A DNA stretch of 51,361 nt from JAVWHX01 sp036639875 (GTDB lineage: Bacteria; Bacillota_I; Bacilli_A; Erysipelotrichales; Coprobacillaceae). Each line of letters opens with the position of its first letter. The stretch's first letter is position 1. A program made the position numbers and the translations under genes. Below the pieces are notes generated by a model. That model saw only the letters and a list, made by a program, of their open reading frames with translations. It was not told the DNA's origin and ran no database searches. Location of the stretch: positions 1-51,361 of the forward strand of contig JAVWHX010000007.1 of the NCBI GenBank assembly GCA_036639875.1. The letters are read 5' to 3'. Positions 26,582 through 34,804 of the stretch are shown one piece after another.

Positions 26582-27562
26582 ATGGAATATATTAGAATTA
26601 ATGGGTTAGATAAACCTGTATCAAAATTAATTATGGGAACTGCTTGGTTTAATGTTGCCTATGAAGAAGAAATCTTTAAGATGTTGGACTTATATGTTGA
26701 AAAGGGTGGAACAGTTATTGATACTGGAAGATTCTATGGAGCTAACTATCAAGGAGAACATGCATGTGAATCAGAAAGAGTGTTAAAAAAATGGTTTGAT
26801 AGTAGAAATAATCGTGATAAATTAGTTATTATGGATAAAGCATGTCACCCTATTATTACACCTAATGGTGCACATCACCCAGAGTATTGGAGAGTAAAAC
26901 CTGATATTATTACAGATGATTTACATTATAGTTTGTTACATACAGGGTGTGATCATTTTGATATCTATCTTCTTCATCGTGATGATCCAAGTATTCCAGT
27001 TGGAGATATCATGGATCGTTTAGAACAACATCGTTTAGAAGGATTGATTACAACTTATGGTGTTTCTAACTGGGAACAAGATCGTGTTGAGGCAGCCGTT
27101 GAATATTGTAAAGAGAAAGGTTATCAAGGATTATCAGTTAACAATCCATCATATTCATTAGCACATGTTGCTAAAACAAGATGGCCAGGATGTGTCTATG
27201 CAGATGATAATTATGCAAAATGGCATAAAGGTAAAGATGTTACTTTGTTCTCATGGGCAGCACAAGGACATGGTTTCTTTGCTGATATCTATGGTGATGA
27301 TGCACCACAAGATATTAAAGATGCTTTCTTTACAGAAGAAAATTATGAAAGATTAAATAGAGCTAAAATATTAGGTAAAGAAAAAGGTGTTCCTTCAATT
27401 AATATTGCTTTAGCATATGTATTAGATCAAGACTTTGATGTATGTGCTATTATTGGTTCAAGAGATAGAAAAGAGTTTGATTCATGCTTAGAATCATTGA
27501 AAATAAAATTAACGCAAAAAGAAATTAATTACTTGTGTCTGAATTCAGACAGTTATAAATAG
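26582..27562 (+). CDS. Aldo/keto reductase (LysR-linked operon)
   Basis: A 326-residue NAD(P)H-dependent carbonyl reductase. The catalytic tetrad is visible as Asp and Tyr in DTGRFYG, Lys in IMDKACH, and His in YLLHRDD. It starts two bases after the transporter stop behind AAAGGAG. It would reduce a carbonyl on the same substrate that the flavoenzyme acts on, or regenerate a cofactor. It is the last gene before a bidirectional terminator. It is clearly different from the second aldo-keto reductase near 34 kb. Confidence 0.88.
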   Translation: MEYIRINGLDKPVSKLIMGTAWFNVAYEEEIFKMLDLYVEKGGTVIDTGRFYGANYQGEHACESERVLKKWFDSRNNRDKLVIMDKACHPIITPNGAHHPEYWRVKPDIITDDLHYSLLHTGCDHFDIYLLHRDDPSIPVGDIMDRLEQHRLEGLITTYGVSNWEQDRVEAAVEYCKEKGYQGLSVNNPSYSLAHVAKTRWPGCVYADDNYAKWHKGKDVTLFSWAAQGHGFFADIYGDDAPQDIKDAFFTEENYERLNRAKILGKEKGVPSINIALAYVLDQDFDVCAIIGSRDRKEFDSCLESLKIKLTQKEINYLCLNSDSYK

Positions 27563-27607
27563 TAAGTATAGTTCAGTTAATTCCTTCCCAAGAATAGTGA
27601 GTTATAC

Positions 27608-27640
27608 AAAAAAAGAATTGGATTTTCTCCAATTCTTTTT
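27608..27640. terminator. Bidirectional terminator between convergent genes
   Basis: AAAGAATTGGA and TCCAATTCTTT pair across a short T-rich loop, with A- and T-runs on both sides. It closes the aldo-keto reductase operon and the NlpC/P60 gene. Confidence 0.9.
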
Positions 27641-28868
27641 AATATAATCTTCTATAGTTATAAACATGACTTTCCCAATATCCAGCAAGTTTAGCAACTT
27701 TTACACATTGGTTAGCATATTGTCCTCTCGTACCAGAACCATCACCAGCAGCATGAACAAAACTTCCACCACCAATATAGATACCAATATGAGCAACTCC
27801 ACTACCATAACTAAATGTAATAACATCACCAGCTTGAAGTTGAGATTTACTAATTCCAACACCACTTCTTGAATATCCTGAAGCGGTAGTACGTCCTATT
27901 TTAATACCAACTTGTCGATGTGACCAAGCAACGAATCCAGAACAATCAAAGTATTTAGCATTTGGATTATCTAATCCTTGACCATCACCAAACCCACCAC
28001 CAGGAGCACCCCACCAATAACGAGACCCTTGTTTTGTTAAAGCTTTTTGTGCAACTGCATTTCCAGCAGTAGAAGAACCAGGAACATATGATCCACCGCC
28101 TCCACCACCACTAGGTGCTTGAGCCATCAATGCATCAAGAGCAGCATCTATTTTCTTTTGTGCAGCTGAAACTTTATTAGATTCAGCTTGATTATCTTTA
28201 ATTTCACTTTGTTGAGATGATTTTAAATCAAGAAGTTGATCTTGTAATGCTAGTTGTGTATTCTTTTGTGCTTGTAAAGATGCTTGAGCATCTAATAATG
28301 TTGCTTTTTGAGAAGCTAACTGTTCTTTTTGTTTTGTTAACTCATCTACCAATTCCTTTTCATATGATGTAATATCATTAACACTGTTTAAACGAGAAAA
28401 GAAATCTGAGAAACTAGAAGCACCAAATATAAATTCTACAAATGTATTAGAATTATAATATGTTTGCATAGAATACAAACGATCTTTCATTTCTGTTTCT
28501 TTAGTAGAAATATTCTTTTCTACCTTATTAATAGAAGAAAGAAGATAATCAATTTCATTTGATTTACTTTCTATTTGAGAACTAATAGAATTAACTTTTG
28601 ATGATACTGAATTAATATCACTATTTGTTTGACTTAGTTCTTTCTTTGTATCAGAAATTTCATCTTTTAAGTTTGCGTTCTTCTTACTTAAATATTCATT
28701 AAACTCTTCACATGTCGCTTTATTGTCTTTTGTTAATGAAGAAGATGAACATAATTTTATGTACTTACTTTCGTCCTTAGAAAAATCAATAGCCATAACA
28801 GGTGTTGTATAAATGCTTACAGTAAGCATAGAACAAATTGTTATAAGACTTAATAATGTTTTTTTCAT
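27639..28868 (-). CDS. Secreted NlpC/P60 peptidoglycan hydrolase with coiled coil
   Basis: A 409-residue secreted protein in the PcsB/CwlO style. A signal peptide (MKKTLLSLITICSMLTVSIY, cleavage near VMA) is followed by a long coiled coil (about 60-250), a Gly/Ser linker and an NlpC/P60 domain with Cys in KYFDCSGFV and His in GVAHIGIYI. Such D,L-endopeptidases split cell-wall stem peptides; PcsB types are controlled by FtsEX through the coiled coil. The start at 28868 is chosen because AGAGGAG precedes it and the signal peptide begins there. It has its own extended -10 (TG-C-TATAAT on this strand). Confidence 0.92.
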   Translation of the reverse strand: MKKTLLSLITICSMLTVSIYTTPVMAIDFSKDESKYIKLCSSSSLTKDNKATCEEFNEYLSKKNANLKDEISDTKKELSQTNSDINSVSSKVNSISSQIESKSNEIDYLLSSINKVEKNISTKETEMKDRLYSMQTYYNSNTFVEFIFGASSFSDFFSRLNSVNDITSYEKELVDELTKQKEQLASQKATLLDAQASLQAQKNTQLALQDQLLDLKSSQQSEIKDNQAESNKVSAAQKKIDAALDALMAQAPSGGGGGGSYVPGSSTAGNAVAQKALTKQGSRYWWGAPGGGFGDGQGLDNPNAKYFDCSGFVAWSHRQVGIKIGRTTASGYSRSGVGISKSQLQAGDVITFSYGSGVAHIGIYIGGGSFVHAAGDGSGTRGQYANQCVKVAKLAGYWESHVYNYRRLY

Positions 28869-28890
28869 TATATCACTCCTCTGCTTTTCC

Positions 28891-28899
28891 ATTATAGCA
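28891..28899 (-). promoter_or_regulatory. Extended -10 promoter of the NlpC/P60 gene
   Basis: On the minus strand TG-C-TATAAT, with the hexamer at 28896-28891, about 22 bases before the start codon. Confidence 0.55.
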
Positions 28900-28930
28900 T
28901 ATAATTTTACAAAATAACCACCAATATTTG

Positions 28931-29854
28931 TTAAAACAATAAATGTTCACATATTTCATCATTTTCAAACTTCTCAATTGATTCTACTAACATCATGCCT
29001 ACTCTTAATAAAGCTTCATCAGTAGAACCTCCAATATGAGGAGTATAAATAAAATTATCTAATTGTAACAGCGGATGATTATAAACAATTGGTTCATTCT
29101 CTAAAACATCAACAGCTGCACCTGCAATCTTTTTATCTTTTAATATATTATATAAATCACTTTCATTAACAATTGCACCTCTTGATGTATTGATAAGATA
29201 AGCAGTTGGTTTCATAAGTGATAAATAATGGGAATCAATCATATGATATGTTTGATTATTTAAAGAACAACCAATAGAAATATAATCAGCATTCTTAAAA
29301 ACATCTTCTATTGTTTCACAGTACTGAATACCTAATTGTTTTGCTTTTTCTCTTGTTAGAGAAGGAGAATATCCTAAAATAATCATATGAAAACCAGTCT
29401 TTAATATTTCAGCAGTTTTTAAGGCAATGTCTCCAACCCCAATTATTCCAAATGTTTTATAAGATATTTCGTGACCCAGGTATTGAATAGGAGCAACTCT
29501 ACTAATCTTATTATCTTTATAATCATTATATAATAATGTTGTTTGTCTAGATATTTGTAACATCATTGTAACAATCAGTTCAGCAACACTTAATGCATTT
29601 TGTCCTGGTGTATTGAAAAGGTGTATTCCTTTTTTTTTGGCATATTCTGTATCCACATCATCATATCCAGTTCCATGAATCACAATTAATTTTAAATCAA
29701 TACATTTATCAAGGAAAACTTTATCTATTCTTAAATTTCTACTAATCACAATATCACATGTATGAATAAGTGAATAATCATCAATAATTTGATGTCTTTC
29801 TTTTAATAATTGATAAGCAGAAGGATGAATTGACTCTACTAAAAATATTTTCAT
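28931..29854 (-). CDS. D-isomer-specific 2-hydroxyacid dehydrogenase
   Basis: A 307-residue NAD-dependent dehydrogenase. The cofactor loop GIIGVGDIA is near residue 135. The catalytic Arg (NTSRGAIVNE), Glu (ENEP) and His (TPHIGGST) are all present. There is no ACT or other regulatory domain, so a dedicated phosphoglycerate dehydrogenase of the long type is excluded; a short SerA-like, glycerate- or lactate-type activity remains possible. AAGGTGGTG precedes the start. It reads in the same direction as the NlpC/P60 gene, about 60 bases upstream of it. The substrate is unknown. Confidence 0.88.
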   Translation of the reverse strand: MKIFLVESIHPSAYQLLKERHQIIDDYSLIHTCDIVISRNLRIDKVFLDKCIDLKLIVIHGTGYDDVDTEYAKKKGIHLFNTPGQNALSVAELIVTMMLQISRQTTLLYNDYKDNKISRVAPIQYLGHEISYKTFGIIGVGDIALKTAEILKTGFHMIILGYSPSLTREKAKQLGIQYCETIEDVFKNADYISIGCSLNNQTYHMIDSHYLSLMKPTAYLINTSRGAIVNESDLYNILKDKKIAGAAVDVLENEPIVYNHPLLQLDNFIYTPHIGGSTDEALLRVGMMLVESIEKFENDEICEHLLF

Positions 29855-29957
29855 AATTTAACACCACCTTATCATATATTATAAAGTGTTAAGAAATAGT
29901 GTCAAATGTAAAGACATTTTATGAATTTAAACGTATATTACTTTAGGAGGTGAATTC

Positions 29958-30980
29958 ATGATTACAGATGGTATAGATGTATCACAATATCAAGGAATCA
30001 TCGATTGGGAAAAAGTAAAAAGTCATATAGACTTTGCTATATTAAGATGTGGGTATGGACAAGATATCCCAGGACAAGATGATCCAACATTCAAAAGAAA
30101 TGCTGATGAATGTACACGTTTGAAAATTCCTTTTGGAGTATATCTTTATTCTTATGCAATGGATGAAGGTGATGCAATCTCAGAAGCAAGACATGTTATG
30201 AGATTAGTTAAAGGTTATAAGATGGCTTTTCCAGTTTATTTGGATTTAGAGGATCCTAGAGTTGGAAGATTATCAAATGATCAAATAGAAAAAAATGCGA
30301 AAGCATTTTGCAATGAATTAGAAAAGAATAAATATTTTCCAGGGATTTATGCATCACTTTATTGGTGGAGAACAAAGTTGACAGGAGCATTCTTTTCTAG
30401 ACATACAAAATGGGTTGCTAGATATGCTGATGAATTAGGGGAACCAGCAGGTATTTATGACATGTGGCAATATACTGACAAAGGTTTTGTAGAAGGTATT
30501 AATGGACCCGTTGATAGAAACTATTGTTATAGAGATTTTCCAACCGAGATAAAAGCTGCTGGACTAAATAACTTTAGTACGCCGACACCACAACCACAAC
30601 CAAATACAACTCATTCAGTTGGAGATCACGTGACATTTAGTCATGTTTATATTTCTTCTGAAAGTAGTATCCCACTTATTCCTTATACAAACCATGGGAC
30701 TATTACAAGAATAGTAAAAGGAGCTAGAAATCCTTATCTTATTGGTAATGGTTTAGGTTGGGTAAATGATGAAAGTATTACCGGGGAAATGACGTATCTT
30801 TCTAATCCAACTTACAAGGGAGATTCCTTTGTAGATGCACTTGTTCAAATTGGTGTAGATGCTTCATTTACAACAAGAAGAGAACTAGCTAAGAGAAATG
30901 GAATTAATGATTATACAGGAAGCGCAAAACAAAATTTAGAACTTCTTCGTTTATTAAAAGAAGGTAGATTAAAACAATAA
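29958..30980 (+). CDS. GH25 muramidase with C-terminal wall-binding region, no signal peptide
   Basis: A 340-residue lysozyme of glycoside hydrolase family 25, which cuts between MurNAc and GlcNAc. The N-terminal barrel (residues 1-200) has GIDVSQYQG and the catalytic DLE in PVYLDLEDP. A Pro/Gln linker (TPTPQPQPN) leads to an SH3-like segment with GDHVTF, then a short repeat ending in NLELLRLLKEGRL that looks like a wall-binding module. There is no signal peptide, as in phage endolysins, but no phage genes are nearby. A strong AGGAGGTGAATTC site precedes the start. Release may need lysis, for example of a mother cell. Confidence 0.9.
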   Translation: MITDGIDVSQYQGIIDWEKVKSHIDFAILRCGYGQDIPGQDDPTFKRNADECTRLKIPFGVYLYSYAMDEGDAISEARHVMRLVKGYKMAFPVYLDLEDPRVGRLSNDQIEKNAKAFCNELEKNKYFPGIYASLYWWRTKLTGAFFSRHTKWVARYADELGEPAGIYDMWQYTDKGFVEGINGPVDRNYCYRDFPTEIKAAGLNNFSTPTPQPQPNTTHSVGDHVTFSHVYISSESSIPLIPYTNHGTITRIVKGARNPYLIGNGLGWVNDESITGEMTYLSNPTYKGDSFVDALVQIGVDASFTTRRELAKRNGINDYTGSAKQNLELLRLLKEGRLKQ

Positions 30981-31002
30981 GGAAAATCCTTGTTGTTTTT
31001 TT
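30971..31002 (+). terminator. Terminator overlapping the end of the GH25 gene
   Basis: Bases around the TAA stop (AACAA and AGGA) pair with TCCT and TTGTT, followed by seven T residues. Confidence 0.85.
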
Positions 31003-31032
31003 AAAATACTTCCAATAAAGCATAAAACATTA

Positions 31033-31061
31033 TTGTATTAATGTTTGTACAAGCGTATAAT
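31033..31061 (+). promoter_or_regulatory. Promoter of the YitT-type gene
   Basis: TTGTAT and TATAAT are separated by exactly 17 bases, 25 bases before the start codon. Confidence 0.75.
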
Positions 31062-31085
31062 AATGGTCGGAATAGGGGAGATATC

Positions 31086-31967
31086 ATGGTATATGCAAAA
31101 ACAAAAGAAACAAAAGCTTGGCAAAGGCATTTGGTTTCTATAATATGTGTTTGTGTTGCATCTTTAATTATGTCTGTGAACATTAAATCATTTGTTCGTG
31201 CAGGTAATTTATTGCCAGGTGGATTTACTGGTTTATCATTATTAATTCAACGTGCGAGTTATGATTTTTTATCAATGAGTATTCCATATTCAGTTATTAA
31301 TATTTCATTAAATATAATACCTGCAATAATTGGATTTAAAGTTATTGGTAAGAAGTTTACAACTTATTCAATCGTTATGATTTTATTAAACTCTTTTTTA
31401 GTTGATTTAATTCCTGTAACACCGATTACATATGATCCATTACTTGTATCTGTATTTGGTGGGATATTGAATGGAACTGCAATTGTTATTGCATTGTATG
31501 GAAAAGCATCAAGTGGTGGAACGGATTTTATAGCAATTTATTTATCAAATAAGTTAAAAAAACCTTCTTGGAGTTTTGTCTTTGGAATTAATGTTATCAT
31601 ATTAATGAGTGCAGGATTATTGTTTGGTTTTGAAGCTGCTATGTATTCAATTATCTTTCAGTTTGTATCAACCCAAATCATTGAAAGATATCATCGTAGA
31701 GATGTAAAAATGACAATATTAATCATTACTTCTAAACCAGATTTTTTAGAGAAAGAATTGATGGAATTTACTCATCATGGAGTGACGCGTTTTGAAGGGC
31801 AAGGTTGTTATTTAAAGGAAGGTAAGTCTTTATTATATACAGTTGTAGGGGCAGATGATGTCAAAGATGTTGTCAGTTTTGTTAAAGGAAAAGATCCAAC
31901 AGTGTTTATTAATATTGTAAAATCTGAAGGTGTTACTGGAAGATTTTATCAAGAACCTATAGATTAA
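31086..31967 (+). CDS. YitT-family membrane protein (DUF161-DUF2179)
   Basis: A 293-residue protein with about five or six membrane helices in the first 200 residues, containing the LLPGGFTGLSLLIQ and GKASSGGTDFIA segments typical of YitT, then a C-terminal cytosolic DUF2179 domain with a GVTRFEGQGCY motif. The family is widespread in Firmicutes and may be a transporter; no substrate is established. The ATG at 31086 is preferred because GGGGAG lies six bases before it, which also places the start after the promoter. Confidence 0.88.
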   Translation: MVYAKTKETKAWQRHLVSIICVCVASLIMSVNIKSFVRAGNLLPGGFTGLSLLIQRASYDFLSMSIPYSVINISLNIIPAIIGFKVIGKKFTTYSIVMILLNSFLVDLIPVTPITYDPLLVSVFGGILNGTAIVIALYGKASSGGTDFIAIYLSNKLKKPSWSFVFGINVIILMSAGLLFGFEAAMYSIIFQFVSTQIIERYHRRDVKMTILIITSKPDFLEKELMEFTHHGVTRFEGQGCYLKEGKSLLYTVVGADDVKDVVSFVKGKDPTVFINIVKSEGVTGRFYQEPID

Positions 31968-31992
31968 AGGAGAACTAAATAGAGTTCTCCTT
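31967..31992. terminator. Hairpin between convergent YitT-type and ferritin-like genes
   Basis: AAGGAGAACT and AGTTCTCCTT are perfect 10-base arms around a six-base loop. The T-tract is short on the plus strand (TTGTTTT), so efficiency is uncertain. Confidence 0.65.
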
Positions 31993-32496
31993 GTTTTCAT
32001 TATATGTTTGTAAAAAATGTTCAAATATCTGAACGTGTAATTGCTCATCTAAAATAATCCGTTTTAATATATCTTGGATAATAGGTTCGTCAATTTTAGA
32101 TATTTGTTGTTCATACATAAGTATAGTCTTCTTTTCTTGGGTTATTGCATTTTCTAATAGGGTGGGGATTTGGCGTGGATAGACATTATATCCAGGGGAC
32201 CAGTATTCTAAAAAATCATTTTGACAATCCCATAAACGAGGATCTACACCAAGACGATAACACATCTTAGAAAATATGTTTAAATGCTTCATTTCTACCA
32301 AACTTATTTCTTGCATTGCTTCAGCGAGTTTTGGCCATATCTGTTCCATGACAATATGATTATAAGAATACAGACTAACAGCATTCATTTCAGATATCAA
32401 ACCACCAAGATTAGGTAATATGATATGACCATAATCAACATTAATATCAAGGCTATCTACTGAAGGATAAGGAATATCTAACGTATATTGTTTCAT
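31975..32496 (-). CDS. Ferritin-like (manganese catalase/rubrerythrin-type) protein
   Basis: A 173-residue, mostly helical protein with a four-helix-bundle look. Likely metal ligands are Glu in GLISEMNA, the pair in SLVEMKHLN (ExxH), Glu in MYEQQI, and ExxH in LDEQLHVQIF. This matches the ferritin-like superfamily with a di-metal centre, close to short manganese catalase/CotJC-like or rubrerythrin-like proteins. The role may be oxidative-stress defence in an anaerobe. No rubredoxin-like cysteines are present. It starts about 45 bases before the next gene on this strand, with GGAGG. Confidence 0.72.
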   Translation of the reverse strand: MKQYTLDIPYPSVDSLDINVDYGHIILPNLGGLISEMNAVSLYSYNHIVMEQIWPKLAEAMQEISLVEMKHLNIFSKMCYRLGVDPRLWDCQNDFLEYWSPGYNVYPRQIPTLLENAITQEKKTILMYEQQISKIDEPIIQDILKRIILDEQLHVQIFEHFLQTYNENKENSI

Positions 32497-32540
32497 AAAA
32501 TAAGAACCTCCATATCTATATATATGAAAGTTCTTTTTAT

Positions 32541-33539
32541 TTATGCTAGAATTTTTTCAAAAGCAAGTCTTGGCGCACCACTTTCTAATGTAATAACACC
32601 ACATAATTCAAATCCGTTTTTATAAAGAAATCTTTGCATTGAAAGATTGTCTTTATGAGTATCTATTCGAATACTCCTTATATTCTCATAGATACATTTA
32701 TCAATAGCATACTCTAATAATGCGAATGCAAGGTTTTGACCTTTCTTATTTTGATCCACAACAATTCTATGAATTACTGCATAAGAATCATTTGTTAACC
32801 AATTTCCATCAATGACTTTATAACAAGGATCTTCTTCAACAGCAAAGTACATTGTTCCAATAACTTTATCCTCTTCTAATATATAACTATGATTAACAGC
32901 AATATCATCAAATATTCTCTGATCATCAGGATAACCATCTTGCCATTGATCAATACTATTTTCTTTAAAATAACTTTGTGCTTGATGAATAAAATTCATA
33001 ATAGCAGGTACATCCTTTTCTTGAGAATGTCTAATTTGCATATTTGTTCTCCTTAAACTATATAGAATCACATCATAATACTTACCATTTTTATAAGCAT
33101 GTTCTTTTAAATAACCTTCTTTTATAAATCCATTCTTTTCTAAAACATGGCAAGATGCTTCATTCTCAGAAAAGACTTCAGCAGTTATAGTATGAATAGA
33201 ATAATGTGTAAAAATATAATCACACATTGCAGATATAACTTGAGAAGTAATTCCTTTATTCCAATAAAGACTAGATATCCAATAACCAATTTCACAATTA
33301 TGAATATATATATCTTTTTGAAAAGTTCCACTAATACAACCAACACATACTCCATCAATCACAATACCAAAGTTTAAATCAGTATGTTGTGAAGCATAAT
33401 TGATAAAAGATAAAGCATTATCTAATGTATAAGGATAAGGAAAACTATTTCTTAAATATTGATTTACATTTATATCATTAGCATGTAACGCTAATTCAGT
33501 AGGATTAATTTCATCCAAAAAATTTAACTCTATTTTCAT
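32541..33539 (-). CDS. Tandem GNAT acetyltransferase (two fused domains)
   Basis: A 332-residue protein made of two N-acetyltransferase domains. The N-terminal half is RimJ/RimL-like, with GYWISSLYWNKGITSQVI as the acetyl-CoA loop. The C-terminal half has HRIVVDQNKKGQNLAFALL. At the junction, an in-frame AAGGAG is followed by ATG (33041, M167), which exactly begins the second domain. The full start at 33539 has AAGGAGGG before it. It lies ten bases after the stop of the upstream aldo-keto reductase on the same strand. Substrates are unknown. Confidence 0.88.
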   Translation of the reverse strand: MKIELNFLDEINPTELALHANDINVNQYLRNSFPYPYTLDNALSFINYASQHTDLNFGIVIDGVCVGCISGTFQKDIYIHNCEIGYWISSLYWNKGITSQVISAMCDYIFTHYSIHTITAEVFSENEASCHVLEKNGFIKEGYLKEHAYKNGKYYDVILYSLRRTNMQIRHSQEKDVPAIMNFIHQAQSYFKENSIDQWQDGYPDDQRIFDDIAVNHSYILEEDKVIGTMYFAVEEDPCYKVIDGNWLTNDSYAVIHRIVVDQNKKGQNLAFALLEYAIDKCIYENIRSIRIDTHKDNLSMQRFLYKNGFELCGVITLESGAPRLAFEKILA

Positions 33540-33549
33540 TATACCCTCC

Positions 33550-34470
33550 TTATGGAAGAGGCTTTTCACTTGCAGTATAAAGGTCATACCATTGTTGACG
33601 TGTTAACTCAACATCACAAGCTTTTATACTTTCCTTTAAATGAGTAGAAGATGTTGTTCCCAAAATAGGTTGCATACAAGCAGGATGACGTAATAACCAA
33701 GCAATTGCTATGGCACTCTTAGTGACATTATATTCATCAGCTAATTCTTGCATGACATCATTTAACTTTTTATAATCAGGATTATCTAAAAATGTTCCTT
33801 CGGCCCATGAAGCTTGAACAACACTCCAAGGTTGAATTGTAATATCTTTTAAACGACAATAATCTAAGATACCACCATCTTTATCTTGAGCCCAAGCTTC
33901 TTTCATATTCATATTTAATCCAGAATCAATCATAACAGAATGAACAATAGACATCTGTAATTGATTAATAATAATAGGATGTTTAGAGTATTTCTTTAAT
34001 AATTCAATTTGAAATGGAGTATGATTAGAAACACCAAAATATTTCACTTTTCCACTTTCATATAATTCATCAAACGTTTCAGCAACTTCTTTAGGATCAC
34101 ATAATGCATCAGGTCTATGTAATAATAATATATCTACATAATCAGTACATAATCTTTTTAATGAATCATCAACACTTTTTAATATATGTTCTTTAGAAAA
34201 ATCATATCTTTGCCCAGGAACAATAGCACATTTTGTTTGAATAATCATTTTCTTACGCATATCAGGATTCTTCTTTAAGACTTCACCAAAAACTTCTTCA
34301 GACTTCCCACGTCCATAAATATCAGCATGATCAAAGAAATTAATTCCTTCATCTAAAGCTGTTTTTACTAACTCTTCAACTTGATCAACACTCTTATCAG
34401 CAATTCTCATACAACCAAGTGCAATTCTTGACACATTAAGATCAGTATGAGGTAAATTAAAATATTTCAT
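33550..34470 (-). CDS. Aldo/keto reductase, YdhF-like
   Basis: A 306-residue NAD(P)H-dependent oxidoreductase. Catalytic residues are Asp and Tyr in FFDHADIYGRG, Lys in IQTKCAI and His in LLLHRPD. It belongs to the YdhF-type aldo-keto reductases (general carbonyl reductases). AAGGAGGAAA precedes the start and a good sigma-A promoter lies just upstream. It is the first gene of a two-gene unit with the tandem GNAT protein. Confidence 0.9.
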   Translation of the reverse strand: MKYFNLPHTDLNVSRIALGCMRIADKSVDQVEELVKTALDEGINFFDHADIYGRGKSEEVFGEVLKKNPDMRKKMIIQTKCAIVPGQRYDFSKEHILKSVDDSLKRLCTDYVDILLLHRPDALCDPKEVAETFDELYESGKVKYFGVSNHTPFQIELLKKYSKHPIIINQLQMSIVHSVMIDSGLNMNMKEAWAQDKDGGILDYCRLKDITIQPWSVVQASWAEGTFLDNPDYKKLNDVMQELADEYNVTKSAIAIAWLLRHPACMQPILGTTSSTHLKESIKACDVELTRQQWYDLYTASEKPLP

Positions 34471-34491
34471 AATTATTTCCTCCTTGTTGTT

Positions 34492-34520
34492 ATTATACTC
34501 AATTATCGTTATAATGTAAA
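34492..34520 (-). promoter_or_regulatory. Promoter of the aldo-keto reductase-GNAT unit
   Basis: On the minus strand TTTACA (-35) and TATAAT (-10) are spaced by 17 bases. A plus-strand TATAAT at 34510-34515 overlaps it and may serve the divergent DUF1146 gene. Confidence 0.7.
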
Positions 34521-34540
34521 AGAGAAAAGGAAGTGAACTA

Positions 34541-34747
34541 ATGGTTTATTATATTGTCAATATAACTGTTTATATTATATCTGTTTTACTAGCAATGATT
34601 GGTTTAAGTTGTTTTAAATATGAAGAATATATCAAACCAAGTAAGTTAAAACAGTTTTATCTTTTTTATCTTGTTGCTTCAATAGCATTAGGATATTTAT
34701 TTGCATCATTTATATTAAATTTTGGAACAATCAGTTTTTATTCATAA
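34541..34747 (+). CDS. DUF1146 (YwzB-like) small membrane protein
   Basis: A 68-residue protein with two membrane helices separated by a charged loop (KYEEYIKPSKLKQFY). Length and pattern match DUF1146, represented by YwzB of Bacillus, which is also encoded upstream of spoIID. Synteny therefore supports the assignment. AAAGGAAG precedes the start. Function is not known in any species I can recall. Confidence 0.75.
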   Translation: MVYYIVNITVYIISVLLAMIGLSCFKYEEYIKPSKLKQFYLFYLVASIALGYLFASFILNFGTISFYS

Positions 34748-34749
34748 AC

Positions 34750-34804
34750 AAAGAAGCCTTACATATATTGTAATATGAAAACAATATATAAGAAGCTTCT
34801 TTTT
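34750..34804 (+). terminator. Terminator-like hairpin spanning the spoIID start
   Basis: AAAGAAGC (34750-34757) pairs with GCTTCTTT (34795-34802), and ATATATTGT (34763-34771) pairs with ACAATATAT (34781-34789), with an internal loop between. A T-run follows. The spoIID ATG (34775) lies in the apical loop. Confidence 0.7.

Noticed and set aside
30626..30633. TCACGTGA palindrome in the GH25 gene as parS
   Set aside because: Eight-base core only; the flanks do not match the 16-base consensus.
29958..30980. Prophage or mobile element around the GH25 gene
   Set aside because: No integrase, transposase, structural phage gene, inverted terminal repeats or tRNA-edge duplication is visible anywhere in the window.
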